The notes under the pieces were generated by a model. The model was not told the DNA's origin. It did not search any database and saw only the letters and a list, made by a program, of their open reading frames with translations. A stretch of 64,000 bases of DNA from GCA-2731375 sp964344935 (GTDB lineage Bacteria; Pseudomonadota; Alphaproteobacteria; GCA-2731375): positions 314,332 to 378,331 of the forward strand of contig CAYFPL010000006.1 of NCBI GenBank assembly GCA_964344935.1, read 5' to 3'. Positions 51,658-61,310 of the stretch are shown here, piece by piece; the first letter of the stretch is position 1, and every line of letters begins with the position of its first letter. The position numbers and the translations under genes were made by a program.

Positions 51658-52443
51658 ATGTCATTAGACGGACGGATCGCCCTTGTAACCGGCGCGGGGC
51701 GCGGCATCGGCCGCGCCATTGCCGTGGCCTTGGCCCGGGATGGCGCCGATATCGCGGTCAATTACCGCCGGGACGAGGGGGCGGCGGCAGAGGCCGTGGC
51801 CGAAATCCAGGCCCTGGGCGTCAGGGCACAGGCTTTTCAAGCTTCCGTCGAGGATCTGGAACAGGCCAGCGCCATGGTCGCCGAGATCGGCCAGGCGATG
51901 GGACCGATCGGCATCCTGGTCAACAACGCCGGCATCGCCAGCCGGGGCCAGTCCGTCGCCGACACTGATCCGGCGGAGATGGAACGGGTGGTCCGCGTCC
52001 ATGGCTTCGGGCCGCATTATCTCTCGAAACTGGTGATCCCCATGATGCGGGAACAGGACCGCGGCGATATCGTCATGATCTCTTCCGTCGCCACAGATAG
52101 CTATGGCGCCTTTGGCGCCCCCTACAACATGGGCAAGGCAGCCATGGAGGCGCTGGCCTGGACCCTGGCGAAGGAAGAGAGCAAGCACAACATCCGCACC
52201 AATATCGTCGCACCGCCGCTGGTTGAGACCGATATGGGCCGGCGTCTGGTCAAGGCCCGTTCCGGAATAGAGGATTTGCGGCAACTGGATGCCCATATGC
52301 CGTTCGGCCACGTCTGCCAGCCCGAAGATATCGCCAACGTGGTGCGTTATCTGGTCTCGGACGGCAACAGCTATGTCAACGGCCAGCGCATTGCCGTGGA
52401 CGGTGGCGGCGGCGCCTCTGCCCCGAAATTCGACGACAAATAA
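51658..52443 (+). CDS. Short-chain dehydrogenase/reductase (FabG-like)
   Basis: 261 residues from the ATG at 51658, with GGAG 6 bases before it. NAD(P)-binding TGAGRGIGRAIAVAL, the NNAG motif in ILVNNAGIAS, and the catalytic YNMGK (Tyr156, Lys160) are present, with the serine in MISSVATD. It reduces a ketone or oxidises an alcohol; the FabG-like assignment is by pattern only. The Arg in NYRRDEG suggests NADPH preference. The LLM gene starts 13 bases later, probably the same transcript. Confidence 0.93.
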   Translation: MSLDGRIALVTGAGRGIGRAIAVALARDGADIAVNYRRDEGAAAEAVAEIQALGVRAQAFQASVEDLEQASAMVAEIGQAMGPIGILVNNAGIASRGQSVADTDPAEMERVVRVHGFGPHYLSKLVIPMMREQDRGDIVMISSVATDSYGAFGAPYNMGKAAMEALAWTLAKEESKHNIRTNIVAPPLVETDMGRRLVKARSGIEDLRQLDAHMPFGHVCQPEDIANVVRYLVSDGNSYVNGQRIAVDGGGGASAPKFDDK

Positions 52444-52456
52444 CCTGGGACGGGCC

Positions 52457-53380
52457 ATGCAGTTTTCCTTCCGTATCCCCAACGCGGATTATCTGGGTTT
52501 TCCCGCTACCCCGGATGCTATCGTCACGGCGGCCCAGCGGGCGGAGGAACTGGGTTTCGACGCGGTGCTATTGAATGATCATTTGATCATCAAGGGCGAT
52601 GCGGGCGTGGTGGCATCCTGGGGCAACGTTTACGAGCCTTTGACCACGATGGCATTTCTGGCGGCGCAGACGGAACGGATCAAACTTGCCACTTCGGTAC
52701 TGATCCTGCCTCACCGCAATCCCATTTTGACTGCGAAGACCGTAGCGACGTTGGATCAATTCTCCGACGGCCGGGTCATTCTTGGCGTCGGCGCCGGCTG
52801 GGTGGAGAACGAATTCGCCGCCCTGGCCGTGAACTTCGAGGATCGCGGCGCCCGCACCGACGAGTATTTGCGGGTCTGCCAGGCCTGTTGGGGGCCGGAT
52901 CCCATTTCATTCGGAGGCGAATACCACCAGTTCGAGGATATGTACTCATCGCCCAAGCCGGTGCAGCAGCCCCACCCGCCTATCTGGATCGGCGGATCAT
53001 CCAGGGCTGCGTTGCGCCGGGCAGCCGAGTTCGCAGCCGTATGGCAGCCGGTGCCGACACCGCTGGATACCCTGATCGACAACAAGGCAAAGCTATTGGC
53101 CGCCTGTGAGAAAATGGGCCGGGCAGAACCGCCGCAGATACGCATGAGTTTCCGGGTGAATTTCTCCGAGATTACCGGCAAAGACCCACATGACCCTGAC
53201 GGAAACCGGCTTACAGGCCACGGCAGTGCAGAGGACGTGGCAAGCGACATCGTCAAATATCGTGACGACGCGGGCCTGGATCAGTTCCAGCTGAATTTCA
53301 ACGGTGCCGGCAGCCTGGAGCAGCTGCTGGCCTCCATGGACCTATTCGCCGAACAGGTCCGACCGGCCGTGACGGCATAA
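52457..53380 (+). CDS. LLM class flavin-dependent oxidoreductase (F420-type pattern)
   Basis: 307 residues from the ATG at 52457. The luciferase-like barrel is shown by AAQRAEELGFDAVLLNDHL, IKLATSVLILPHRNP, DGRVILGVGAGWVENEF and PHPPIWIGGSS. The pattern resembles F420-dependent and related LLM enzymes; which flavin is used here is unknown. It forms a two-gene unit with the SDR and faces the wHTH-TPR regulator gene, whose stop is 6 bases away. Confidence 0.9.
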   Translation: MQFSFRIPNADYLGFPATPDAIVTAAQRAEELGFDAVLLNDHLIIKGDAGVVASWGNVYEPLTTMAFLAAQTERIKLATSVLILPHRNPILTAKTVATLDQFSDGRVILGVGAGWVENEFAALAVNFEDRGARTDEYLRVCQACWGPDPISFGGEYHQFEDMYSSPKPVQQPHPPIWIGGSSRAALRRAAEFAAVWQPVPTPLDTLIDNKAKLLAACEKMGRAEPPQIRMSFRVNFSEITGKDPHDPDGNRLTGHGSAEDVASDIVKYRDDAGLDQFQLNFNGAGSLEQLLASMDLFAEQVRPAVTA

Positions 53381-53386
53381 CCGTCC

Positions 53387-54955
53387 TTAGATTGGGAAGC
53401 CCAGGCGACGTATGGCGCCGCTGATCTCGTCTCGCGTCGCGCTGTCCTGGAAGGGAAAGGCCCTGAAGAAATCGGTCTGGCGGTATTTCGGCGATTTCCC
53501 ACGGACGTTGTCCGCCCATTGCCCGGCGGCGGATGGGTTGCCTGCCAGATCGTTGGTTACAGCCGCAATCATGGAAATATGGACATGGGCGTTGGGGGCA
53601 TGCGTACCTTGTTCGGCCCATTCCGCCGCCTTGGCAAAGTTCCGGCGCACAACGTGCGATAGGCCCCGGCTCGCCAGCATGGCATAACGCAGGGGATCGA
53701 TGGGGCTTAGGCGCAATGCCAGTTCCTGACTTGCCTCGCCCTCCGCGCCCAAACCCCACATGGTTTTCAGCCAGCCGCGATTATAGATGGCGAAGGCATA
53801 GTTTGGATTGAGCTCGACACAACGGTCCAGCCATGAACCGGCTGCCTGCAAATCGCCCGCCAGCATATGGGCGCGTCCCTTGTTCAGATTAGTGAAGGGA
53901 TCGAACGGACCCAATTCCATGCCTTTGTCGGCGTATTCCAGCGTCAGCCGTTGGTCCGTCTCGAGGTCCTTGGTAAAGCCCACAAATACGTTCTGGAAGT
54001 GGGTGAAGGACAGACCCGCATAAGCCCGTGCGAAATTTGGGTCGCCCGAGATGGCCCGCTGGAACATCTGGGTGGCAATTTCGTTGTCGTGGGCGTTGAA
54101 ACGGTACATGTGCCACAAGCCGCGATGATAAGCCGTCCAGGAATCAAGGTTCTCTGTCGGAATATGGGCGGCGCGGCTCGCCTCCAGCACCGGAATGCGA
54201 ATATCCAGGCTGGTAGCGATCTGTTGGGCGATGGTCCGGGGCAGCGTCAGGAGATCGTCCAGCTTGCCTTCGTAGCGTTCGGCCCACAAAAGCTCCAGAT
54301 TGTCGGCGCGCCAAAGTTCCGCCGTGACCAGGGTTCGGGGCGATTCAATAGTCAAGGCGCCGGTCAGGAAATAGCGCGCGCCCAGCACTTTGCCGGCAGC
54401 CTGCAGATCCACATCCGGCCCCCGGAACTTGAATGACGAGCCCCGAGCGATGACCGTAAGCCATTGCAGCCGGGACAGGGCGACGATGGCCTCGTGCGCC
54501 AAAGCGTCCGCCATCATGGCATGGCGTCCTTCACCGCCCAGCAATTGAAAGGGCAGAATGGCGATGGACGGCGCCGAATCCATCGTTTCCTCCACGCCGG
54601 CGGACGGTTCCGGCACCGGCGCCGGTTGATGATCAGGGTAAACCACTGCCACATCGAGGCTTTTGCTGAGCCGAAAGCCACGCCCGCGGACCGTTTCGAT
54701 CATCCGTTGTGCTTGACCGCTATCGCCCAGGGCCTGCCGGGCCGAGCGTATGCGACTGTTGACCACCCCTTCGGAGACGACCCTGCCGCCCCAGATCCGC
54801 TCGTTCAAATCTTCCTTGCTGACCAGGCGGCCCTGATTGGCGGCGAGCAGTTCCAAAATGGCGAAAACTTGAGGCTCGACCTTGATAACGGCGCCATCAC
54901 GGCGCACTTCATAGCGCTCGCTGTCGATTTCGAACTGATCAAATCTGTAGATCAT
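53387..54955 (-). CDS. Winged-helix (OmpR-type) TPR regulator
   Basis: 522 residues. The N-terminal 100 residues are an OmpR/CadC-type winged helix: VEPQVFAILELLAANQGRLVSKEDL, IWGGRVVSEGVVNSRIRSARQALGD and TVRGRGFRL. A middle domain (about 130-260) begins SIAILPFQLLGG, as in related adenylate cyclase-like TPR proteins. TPR repeats follow (about 260-520). I see no transmembrane segment, so unlike CadC it is probably cytosolic. It is divergent from the methyltransferase gene, which it may control. Confidence 0.88.
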   Translation of the reverse strand: MIYRFDQFEIDSERYEVRRDGAVIKVEPQVFAILELLAANQGRLVSKEDLNERIWGGRVVSEGVVNSRIRSARQALGDSGQAQRMIETVRGRGFRLSKSLDVAVVYPDHQPAPVPEPSAGVEETMDSAPSIAILPFQLLGGEGRHAMMADALAHEAIVALSRLQWLTVIARGSSFKFRGPDVDLQAAGKVLGARYFLTGALTIESPRTLVTAELWRADNLELLWAERYEGKLDDLLTLPRTIAQQIATSLDIRIPVLEASRAAHIPTENLDSWTAYHRGLWHMYRFNAHDNEIATQMFQRAISGDPNFARAYAGLSFTHFQNVFVGFTKDLETDQRLTLEYADKGMELGPFDPFTNLNKGRAHMLAGDLQAAGSWLDRCVELNPNYAFAIYNRGWLKTMWGLGAEGEASQELALRLSPIDPLRYAMLASRGLSHVVRRNFAKAAEWAEQGTHAPNAHVHISMIAAVTNDLAGNPSAAGQWADNVRGKSPKYRQTDFFRAFPFQDSATRDEISGAIRRLGFPI

Positions 54956-55119
54956 GGCATTGCCCGGTCCGGCACATTTCTCTGCCCAGAAGCCTCTAGA
55001 GAAAGAATATAGCCGTTCTGCAGCAAGTCCACAGCCGGCACTTGGCGGAAAGGGGTCACATTCCCTTCAGAGGCGGTGCTTTCAACACGTCCGCCAAGAA
55101 TCGAACAAGGGAAGAGAAA

Positions 55120-55962
55120 ATGAACAAAGCCGTGAAACTTGCACCGGAAACGGGCGATGCCGTTGACTTCGAAGCCATCAAGGCAAAGCAAAACGCCACT
55201 TGGTCCGCAGGCGACTACGCCTCGATCGGCGCGACTTTGCAGATTGTCGGGGAAAACCTTGCCGAGGCGATGGATCTGCGCGGCGGGCACAGCGTCCTTG
55301 ACGTGGCTGCCGGCAACGGCAATTTCACACTGGCCGCGGCCCGTCGCCATGGCGATGTGACCTCGACCGACTACGTTGGCGATTTGTTGGATTTTGGCGC
55401 GGCTCGCGCGGAAGCCTGCGGCCTGACGGTCAATTTCGAGATTGCGGACGCCGAGAACCTACCATACGAGAACCATGCCTTCGATGCCATCGGTTCCACA
55501 TTCGGCGTCATGTTCGCGCCCAACCATGTTCGGGCCGCATCAGAATTGAGCCGCGTCTGCCGGCCAGGGGGTAAAATCGGCATGGCGAACTGGACCCCGG
55601 ATGGCTTCGTCGGCAACATGTTCAAGACAGTTGGGCAGTACAATCCCCCGCCGGCAGGCGTGAAATCTCCGGCATTCTGGGGCACCGAGGACTATCTCGA
55701 TGAATTGTTCGGCGCCATCGCCAGCGACCTTAGTATCCAAGAACGGGCCTTCGTCTTCCGGTATCGGTCGCCTGAACATTGGATGGAGATATTTGAAAAC
55801 GCCTTTGGTCCCATCGTGAAAACCATGGGCATTCTGGACGACGCCGGCAAGGCCGCGCTGCGAACGGATCTGATCGACCTGATCGGTCGTTTCAACACCG
55901 CCACGGATGGCACCATGGTTGTCCCCGGTGCCTACCTTGAAGTCGTGATCACCAAGAAATAG
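55120..55962 (+). CDS. Class I SAM-dependent methyltransferase
   Basis: 280 residues from the ATG at 55120 (MNKAVKLAPETGDAVD); the earlier open frame is not protein-like. SAM-binding motif I is SVLDVAAGNGNFTLAA, motif II ISDAEN-like IADAENLPYENHAFD, and ELSRVCRPGGKIGMANW is motif III. It methylates an unknown small molecule or quinone-like precursor in the cytosol. It stands alone between the divergent regulator and the convergent Sel1 gene. Confidence 0.9.
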   Translation: MNKAVKLAPETGDAVDFEAIKAKQNATWSAGDYASIGATLQIVGENLAEAMDLRGGHSVLDVAAGNGNFTLAAARRHGDVTSTDYVGDLLDFGAARAEACGLTVNFEIADAENLPYENHAFDAIGSTFGVMFAPNHVRAASELSRVCRPGGKIGMANWTPDGFVGNMFKTVGQYNPPPAGVKSPAFWGTEDYLDELFGAIASDLSIQERAFVFRYRSPEHWMEIFENAFGPIVKTMGILDDAGKAALRTDLIDLIGRFNTATDGTMVVPGAYLEVVITKK

Positions 55963-55965
55963 AGG

Positions 55966-56481
55966 TCAATGCAACCCGTGCCTGGCCGCCCAGGCACGGG
56001 CCTTGGCCTGGGAAATGGCGATCTCGCCCAGGCTCATCGTTTCAGCCAACCTCGGCTGCAGCTGATAGGCGTCTTGAAAGCCCATTTCAGTCGCCAGATG
56101 CAGCCATTTATAGGCTTCCACGTAATCCACCGGCACACCGCGGCCATGGGAATACATGACGCCTAAATTGTAGATCGAATGAACATCGCCCTGGCCAGCG
56201 GCCTGACGCCACCATTTCAAGGCCTTTGCGTAATCGAGGCCGACCCCCTGACCGGTGGCGAACATGGTCGCTAGAGCATGCTGGCTTGGTGCATGGCCTT
56301 TTTCAGCCGCGATGCGTGACCACCGAACCGACGCTTCCGTGTCGCCAGCCTTGTAGGCAGCCAGGGCGTTTTCGAACGCCGTTTCTTTGTCTATGCCGTC
56401 ATTGATCTTTTCGGCAGCCGATGGTGCCGCCCACGCCAGTGCCGCGGCAAAAGCCAATCCTATACAGATATTTTTTTTCAA
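55966..56481 (-). CDS. Exported Sel1-repeat protein
   Basis: 171 residues. I chose the TTG at 56481 (then KKNICIGLAFAAALAWAAP) because GGGGAG lies 8 bases upstream and it puts the signal peptide first; the frame also has an earlier TTG at 56502. The signal ends near PSAA. Sel1-like repeats are seen in EASVRWSRIAAEKGHAPSQHALATMF-type units, about three copies. Such proteins act as scaffolds for protein contacts, here in the periplasm. Specific partners are unknown. Confidence 0.82.
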   Translation of the reverse strand: MKKNICIGLAFAAALAWAAPSAAEKINDGIDKETAFENALAAYKAGDTEASVRWSRIAAEKGHAPSQHALATMFATGQGVGLDYAKALKWWRQAAGQGDVHSIYNLGVMYSHGRGVPVDYVEAYKWLHLATEMGFQDAYQLQPRLAETMSLGEIAISQAKARAWAARHGLH

Positions 56482-56783
56482 AACTCTCGCTCCCCGTTGC
56501 AACCATTATAGCGCCATCAGATCCGGCTGTCTGCGGGGGATATTTGGAGGAAAACCGCCTTGCCTGGGGTTCCGTCATCAATTCTGGCGACAATGCAATG
56601 AAATCATCACACAATTGAAAATTGCAGAACCTCGAAAACATATACGCCATATTGGTTATGCCATTAAGGATATTTCAACAATCTTATGTGAAAAGCCCTT
56701 TGTTGACATTGAACAGGCTCATCAGGGCCGATTTGCCGGGGAGGCAAATCCTTCCAACGTCTTTCACACAAGGAACCAGATAT
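56482..56783. other. AT-rich divergent region before the solute-binding protein gene
   Basis: 302 bases, clearly AT-richer than the flanks. A possible promoter for the solute-binding protein is TTGAAA at 56615-56620 with CATATA at 56639-56644 (18-base spacer). No credible gene lies here. Confidence 0.35.
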
Positions 56784-57950
56784 ATGACGCGGAAATTACT
56801 TTTGGGGGCTGTATCGATCACGGTCGGTGCGATGATGGCTTCTACAGTGTCTTTGGCAGCCGAAAACGGCGTCTTCAAGGACCGGATCGTATTTGGCCAG
56901 TCGGCGGCTTTCGGCGGCCCCGCATCGGCCCTCGGAAACGGCATGCGCCAAGGCATCGCGGCGGCTTTCAAGGAAGCCAATGACGCTGGCGGCGTCAACG
57001 GCCGCAAGCTTGAAGTCGTCGAATACGATGACGGATACGAGCCGGAGAAGTCGATCGCCAACGTCAAGAAGCTGATCGACGTTGATCAGGTCTTTGCCTT
57101 GATCGGCGCCGTGGGTACGCCCACATCCAAGGCCACGCAGCCCATCGCCACCGCCCAGGGCGTACCGTTCATCGGTCCGTTCACCGGTGCGGGCTTCCTG
57201 CGCAAGCCTGAGAACAGCAACGTGGTTAACGTCCGGGCCACCTATGGTCAGGAAACCGAAGCCTGGATCGAGTACTTGACCAAGGACAAGGGCTATGACC
57301 GCATTGCCATCCTTTATCAAGACGACAGCTTTGGCCGGGTCGGCCTGGCAGGCGTCAAGAAGGCCATGGAGAAGCGTGGCCTGAAGCTGGTTGCCGAAGG
57401 CACCTACAAGCGGAACACCGTCGCCGTGAAGTCCGGCCTGTTGAAGATCCGCAAGGGTAAGCCCCAGGCCGTCGTCATGGTCGGCGCCTATAAGCCTTGC
57501 GCCGCCTTCATCAAGCTGGCCAAAAAGTCTCGCATGAAAGCCACGTTCGTGAACATCTCGTTCGTCGGCAGCAAGGCCTTGGCCAAGGAACTGGGCAAGG
57601 ATGGCGAAGGCGTTATCGTCAGCCAGGTCGTGCCTTTCCCCTGGAACACCCAGACACCGCTGGTGAAACAGTACCAGGCTGCCCTGAAGTCACATGACCC
57701 CAAGGCCGAGCCCGGCTTCGTGACCCTGGAAGGTTACATGGTCGGCCGCCTGGTGGTGATGGCCCTGGAAAACATGAAGGGCGAGATCACCCGCAAGGGT
57801 CTGACCGACACCATCGCGAAGATGGGCAAGATCGATCTTGGTGGCGTTACCTTGACCTACGGTCAGGGCGACAACCAAGGCATGGACAAGGTCTTCCTGA
57901 CCCACATCCAGGCTGATGGATCGTTCAAGCCTGTGAAGCCTGCTTCGTAG
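56784..57950 (+). CDS. Branched-chain amino acid-type ABC solute-binding protein
   Basis: 388 residues from the ATG at 56784, preceded by AAGGA. A signal peptide (about 1-26, ending SLAA) sends it to the periplasm. The two-lobed type I binding protein pattern is clear: RIVFGQSAAFGGPASALG, AFKEANDAGGVNGRKLEVVEYDDGYEPE (in parts), FALIGAVGTPTSKA and ILYQDDSFGRVG. No LivFGHM-type permease genes are adjacent. It is followed by a chemoreceptor gene, which suggests a sensing role. Confidence 0.92.
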   Translation: MTRKLLLGAVSITVGAMMASTVSLAAENGVFKDRIVFGQSAAFGGPASALGNGMRQGIAAAFKEANDAGGVNGRKLEVVEYDDGYEPEKSIANVKKLIDVDQVFALIGAVGTPTSKATQPIATAQGVPFIGPFTGAGFLRKPENSNVVNVRATYGQETEAWIEYLTKDKGYDRIAILYQDDSFGRVGLAGVKKAMEKRGLKLVAEGTYKRNTVAVKSGLLKIRKGKPQAVVMVGAYKPCAAFIKLAKKSRMKATFVNISFVGSKALAKELGKDGEGVIVSQVVPFPWNTQTPLVKQYQAALKSHDPKAEPGFVTLEGYMVGRLVVMALENMKGEITRKGLTDTIAKMGKIDLGGVTLTYGQGDNQGMDKVFLTHIQADGSFKPVKPAS

Positions 57951-57961
57951 GTTCACCGCTT

Positions 57962-57988
57962 CGGACCGCGGCGCTATGCCGCGGTCCG
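57962..57988 (+). terminator. Hairpin after the solute-binding protein gene
   Basis: CGGACCGCGGC, a 5-base loop and GCCGCGGTCCG form a perfect 11-base stem 11 bases after the stop. There is no T-tract, so it may be a Rho-type or RNA-stabilising element that separates a highly expressed binding protein from the receptor gene. Confidence 0.55.
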
Positions 57989-58092
57989 TCGCCGGACCTG
58001 GGATTTCCCGGTCCAAGACGTGATTAAGACTTCAGCGACTGCCGCGCACAAACATTATTCGTCCGCCCAGCCGCCTGTTTCCGGAGATTGGT

Positions 58093-60702
58093 ATGTCCTC
58101 TGAGAAGCCCGCCACCAGCCGCCTGGCAAACCTGATCAGCAGCGTAAAAGTCAGGCTCATTGCCGCCTTCAGCATCGTTTCCGCCCTGACCGTATGCGCC
58201 GCCGCCGTATCCTACTTCGCATTCAGTTATGTCAGTACGTCGCTGCAAATGGTCACCGAAGAAGCGGCACCCGCCATTACCAATGCTCTGCGATTATCGG
58301 AAACTTCCAAGGAAATCGCCGCTGCCGTGCCCACCCTGACCGCAGCCAGCGACGGCAAACAATTGAAAGTCGCAGCCGACAATCTGGCGCGGAACGAGGC
58401 CAATCTGGGAACGCAGATGGATCTTGTCGAAGCGGCAGCCGACGACCAGGAGGCGGTAGAACGACTGCGCGGTATCGGCGGGGAAATCTCCGGCCAACTC
58501 GGAAAATTAAACAGTCAAATGTCCCAGCGGCTGGTGTTGCGTGACAAGCGCCTGGCCCTTACTCAAAACATTGCACAAAGCCACCGCGATCTGCTGGCCG
58601 CCCTGGTACCCATCATCGATAAGGCCAACGCTGACCTGGTCGCAAATTCAGACGAGACCATGGCTGGTGCTTCGGAGGCCTGGCAAAAGCTGAGCGAAGT
58701 GGACATGGTAAACTTGCGGGTAATCCTGCAATTCCAGGCCAGCGCCAATCTTGCCTTTGCCCTCTTGCGCGAAGGGATGTCCGCCAACAACGTTGAAGAC
58801 CTCCAGCCCGTGCAGGAACGTTTCGAGGCCGTGACGGCAAAACTAGCCGAGGCGGTTGGAGAACTGGCCGAGGAAAGCGAAGTCCGCGACGCTTTGGAAA
58901 TGTCGTTCCTGTTCATCCAGTCCTTCGGCAAGGACGAGGACAATGTATTCCTCTCCCGGCGACATGAACTGGAAAATACCGGCGCCGAACGAGAATTGTG
59001 GCGGGGCCGGCGTATCGCCACGCTATCCGATATTCAAACCACTCATTCAGAACTGCTGCACACCACGGAACCGCTGGTCGACGATGCCAACTTCAACGCC
59101 ATTCTGGCCGTGGAGGATACCTCCGAGACCTTGAATTCGGCGTTTTCTGAGCTAATCAACAAGGACATGGGCCGTTTGCGCGGCATGATGGAACTCAAGG
59201 CCGTGGCCAATGAAGTCGCCGGCATTTTGCTGCAGGCAACTGCGGCCCTTTCCCCGAAACAGGCGAGTGAATTGAAGACGCGCTTCGACGAGTTGTCCGC
59301 CTCGTTGGCAAAGGCGACGGAACACCTGCCTGAGAGCGATGCCGGCAAGCAGGCCGCGCAACTGGCTACTCAACTCAGCGGACTGGGGCTTGGCGACGGC
59401 GGTGTTTTTGCCTTGCGCGATGCTGAATTCAAGATCGAACAATCGGTCGCGGCGACCATGGCGCAAAGCCGGAATTTGGCCACCAGCCTGGGTGGCGAGG
59501 TCAATGGCCTTGTCGAAGGTGCGGAAACCGTCCTCGAGGACGCTTCCGCCGCGTCAGAGTTGGCAATCAAGAACGGCACCTTGGCCCTGGCGGCGATCAC
59601 ACTGGTCTCGCTGGGTATCGCAGTGTTGATCGGCTGGCTCTATATCAACCGCAATGTTTCGGCCCGCCTGATCCGGACGGCAACTGTGATGGAACGCCTG
59701 GCGGAAGGCGACCTTTCGGTCGAAATCGCCGCTACGGGTAGCGATGAAATCAGCGCCATGGCCCGCACGGTTGGTGTCTTCAAGGAAAACGCCTTGGAGA
59801 AACAGCGCATCGAGGCCGAACAAAAGGAGCAGGAAAAGCGTGCCGCAGCGGATCGCCGCGAAGCCATGCTGGAACTCGCCCGGACATTCGAGCAATCGGT
59901 CCTTGGCATCGTCGAAACGGTATCGACAGCGTCGACCGAGATGGAAGCTACGGCGCAGAGTATGCTGGGCATCGCCGATCAGAACGTTGCCCAATCAGAA
60001 ACCGTGGCGGAAGAATCCGAACACGCCGCCACCAACGTCAACGGTGTGTCAGCCGCAACCGAGGCATTGACGCGCACTGTGAATGAGATCGCCAGCCAGG
60101 CGGAGGAATCCAACAAGATCAGCCAGGAGGCCGTTGCCGAAGCGCAGGGCGCGACAGCGGAAGTCCAAGGCCTGGTGAAGACCGTCGAACATATCGATAC
60201 GGTCGTCGAATTGATCAGCGACATCGCCAACCAGACCAACCTGCTGGCTCTGAATGCCACGATCGAGGCAGCCCGGGCCGGCGATGCGGGCAAGGGCTTT
60301 GCCGTGGTGGCTTCGGAGGTCAAGAACCTGGCCAACCAGACGGCGAAAGCGACCGAAGACATAGCCGAACAGATCCGAGCCATTCAGGGCGCTACCGGCT
60401 CTGCGGTAAAGGTCATCGACGGTGTCAGCAAGACCATTGGCAACATGAGCGACATCGCGGCCACCATCGCCACGGCTGTGGAGGAACAAGGTGGCGCAAC
60501 GGCCGAGATCAACCGCAATGTTGGCGAGGCCACGAACAGCACCAATGAAGTCAACGCCAATGTAACCAAGATCAAGGCCGGTGCCCTGGAAAACCGAAGC
60601 GCCACGGATCAATTGCTTGGCGCCGCATCGGAACTCTCGCAGCAGTCCGTGCACCTAAAGGATGAAGTAGACAAATTCCTCGCTGGCGTGCGTGCCGCCT
60701 AA
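58093..60702 (+). CDS. Methyl-accepting chemotaxis protein
   Basis: 869 residues. Transmembrane helices lie at about 22-45 and 497-518, bracketing a large helical periplasmic domain of about 450 residues, much longer than the four-helix type. HAMP follows (about 519-571), then the cytoplasmic signalling hairpin with its tip DIANQTNLLALNATIEAARAG (about 710-730). The tip contacts CheA and CheW. The stretch AAGDAGKGFAVVASEVKNLA is standard. The neighbour solute-binding protein may be its ligand partner. No che genes are in the window. Confidence 0.94.
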   Translation: MSSEKPATSRLANLISSVKVRLIAAFSIVSALTVCAAAVSYFAFSYVSTSLQMVTEEAAPAITNALRLSETSKEIAAAVPTLTAASDGKQLKVAADNLARNEANLGTQMDLVEAAADDQEAVERLRGIGGEISGQLGKLNSQMSQRLVLRDKRLALTQNIAQSHRDLLAALVPIIDKANADLVANSDETMAGASEAWQKLSEVDMVNLRVILQFQASANLAFALLREGMSANNVEDLQPVQERFEAVTAKLAEAVGELAEESEVRDALEMSFLFIQSFGKDEDNVFLSRRHELENTGAERELWRGRRIATLSDIQTTHSELLHTTEPLVDDANFNAILAVEDTSETLNSAFSELINKDMGRLRGMMELKAVANEVAGILLQATAALSPKQASELKTRFDELSASLAKATEHLPESDAGKQAAQLATQLSGLGLGDGGVFALRDAEFKIEQSVAATMAQSRNLATSLGGEVNGLVEGAETVLEDASAASELAIKNGTLALAAITLVSLGIAVLIGWLYINRNVSARLIRTATVMERLAEGDLSVEIAATGSDEISAMARTVGVFKENALEKQRIEAEQKEQEKRAAADRREAMLELARTFEQSVLGIVETVSTASTEMEATAQSMLGIADQNVAQSETVAEESEHAATNVNGVSAATEALTRTVNEIASQAEESNKISQEAVAEAQGATAEVQGLVKTVEHIDTVVELISDIANQTNLLALNATIEAARAGDAGKGFAVVASEVKNLANQTAKATEDIAEQIRAIQGATGSAVKVIDGVSKTIGNMSDIAATIATAVEEQGGATAEINRNVGEATNSTNEVNANVTKIKAGALENRSATDQLLGAASELSQQSVHLKDEVDKFLAGVRAA

Positions 60703-60706
60703 ACCA

Positions 60707-60719
60707 GGGGAAATTCCCC
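60707..60719. terminator. Short palindrome between convergent MCP and PAS_5 genes
   Basis: GGGGAAATTCCCC, flanked by CC and GG, is a 13-base palindrome in the 23-base gap between two convergent stops. It is too short for a strong terminator, but placed where a shared one would be. Confidence 0.35.
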
Positions 60720-60725
60720 GGCAGA

Positions 60726-61310
60726 TTAGGTGCCGATGGCCGGGACGGTGTTGATCAAAGCCGCATCCGGCTCGCCGGCGCCAATGTCAACTGCAATGAC
60801 CTGGTGGGCAATTGGCAGGACGGCGATGCTTTGCACATCATGCCAATCTCGGGCCCCATGGCTGTCGGCCGCCACATAGGCCCTGTCATATTGATCCGCA
60901 CAGTCCGCCCGCACCGGCAGGGTTAGCGTCGTCAACGAAATTACTCTTCCGCTGGGTAGCTTCAAATCCACCAACGCCACCATGCCGCACGGAGTTTGCC
61001 GGATCAGATTGTGGCGGTGCAGCCGCAAAGCGGCCAATTCGGGGTCCGGACCGAGGGCGTAGTTGTCACCAGTCCGATCGCGCCCGAGAAGTTCGTTCAG
61101 CAAGGTGGATGCGAGATGATAGTTCAACTCGTCCGGGCCGCGATATTCCAGAATACTGACACCTTCCAGTGCCGGCCCCAGACGTTCCGGGCGCACGTCT
61201 TTCCTGTCGGGAAGCAGCTTGTCGCCGCGCCAGTCCTGCCATGCTTCCAGGAAACGCCGGCAATTCGGTGCTTCGGCCAGATCACACGATAACTCGGCTA
61301 TGGCGACCAA
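60726..61310 (-). CDS. PAS_5 domain protein
   Basis: 194 residues. The pattern FLEAWQDWRGDKLLPDRKDV, GVSILEYRGPDELNYHLAST and LLGRDRTGDN is that of the PAS_5 family, common in Rhodospirillales. These single-domain proteins probably bind a ligand or partner; no output domain is present. Cytosolic. The function is unknown. It lies between the chemoreceptor and ffh, with no shared direction. Confidence 0.85.
   Translation of the reverse strand: MVAIAELSCDLAEAPNCRRFLEAWQDWRGDKLLPDRKDVRPERLGPALEGVSILEYRGPDELNYHLASTLLNELLGRDRTGDNYALGPDPELAALRLHRHNLIRQTPCGMVALVDLKLPSGRVISLTTLTLPVRADCADQYDRAYVAADSHGARDWHDVQSIAVLPIAHQVIAVDIGAGEPDAALINTVPAIGT

Noticed and set aside
57962..57988. Treating the GC stem after the solute-binding gene as a standard intrinsic terminator
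   Set aside because: The stem is perfect but no T-tract follows; listed only as a probable hairpin terminator with reduced confidence.
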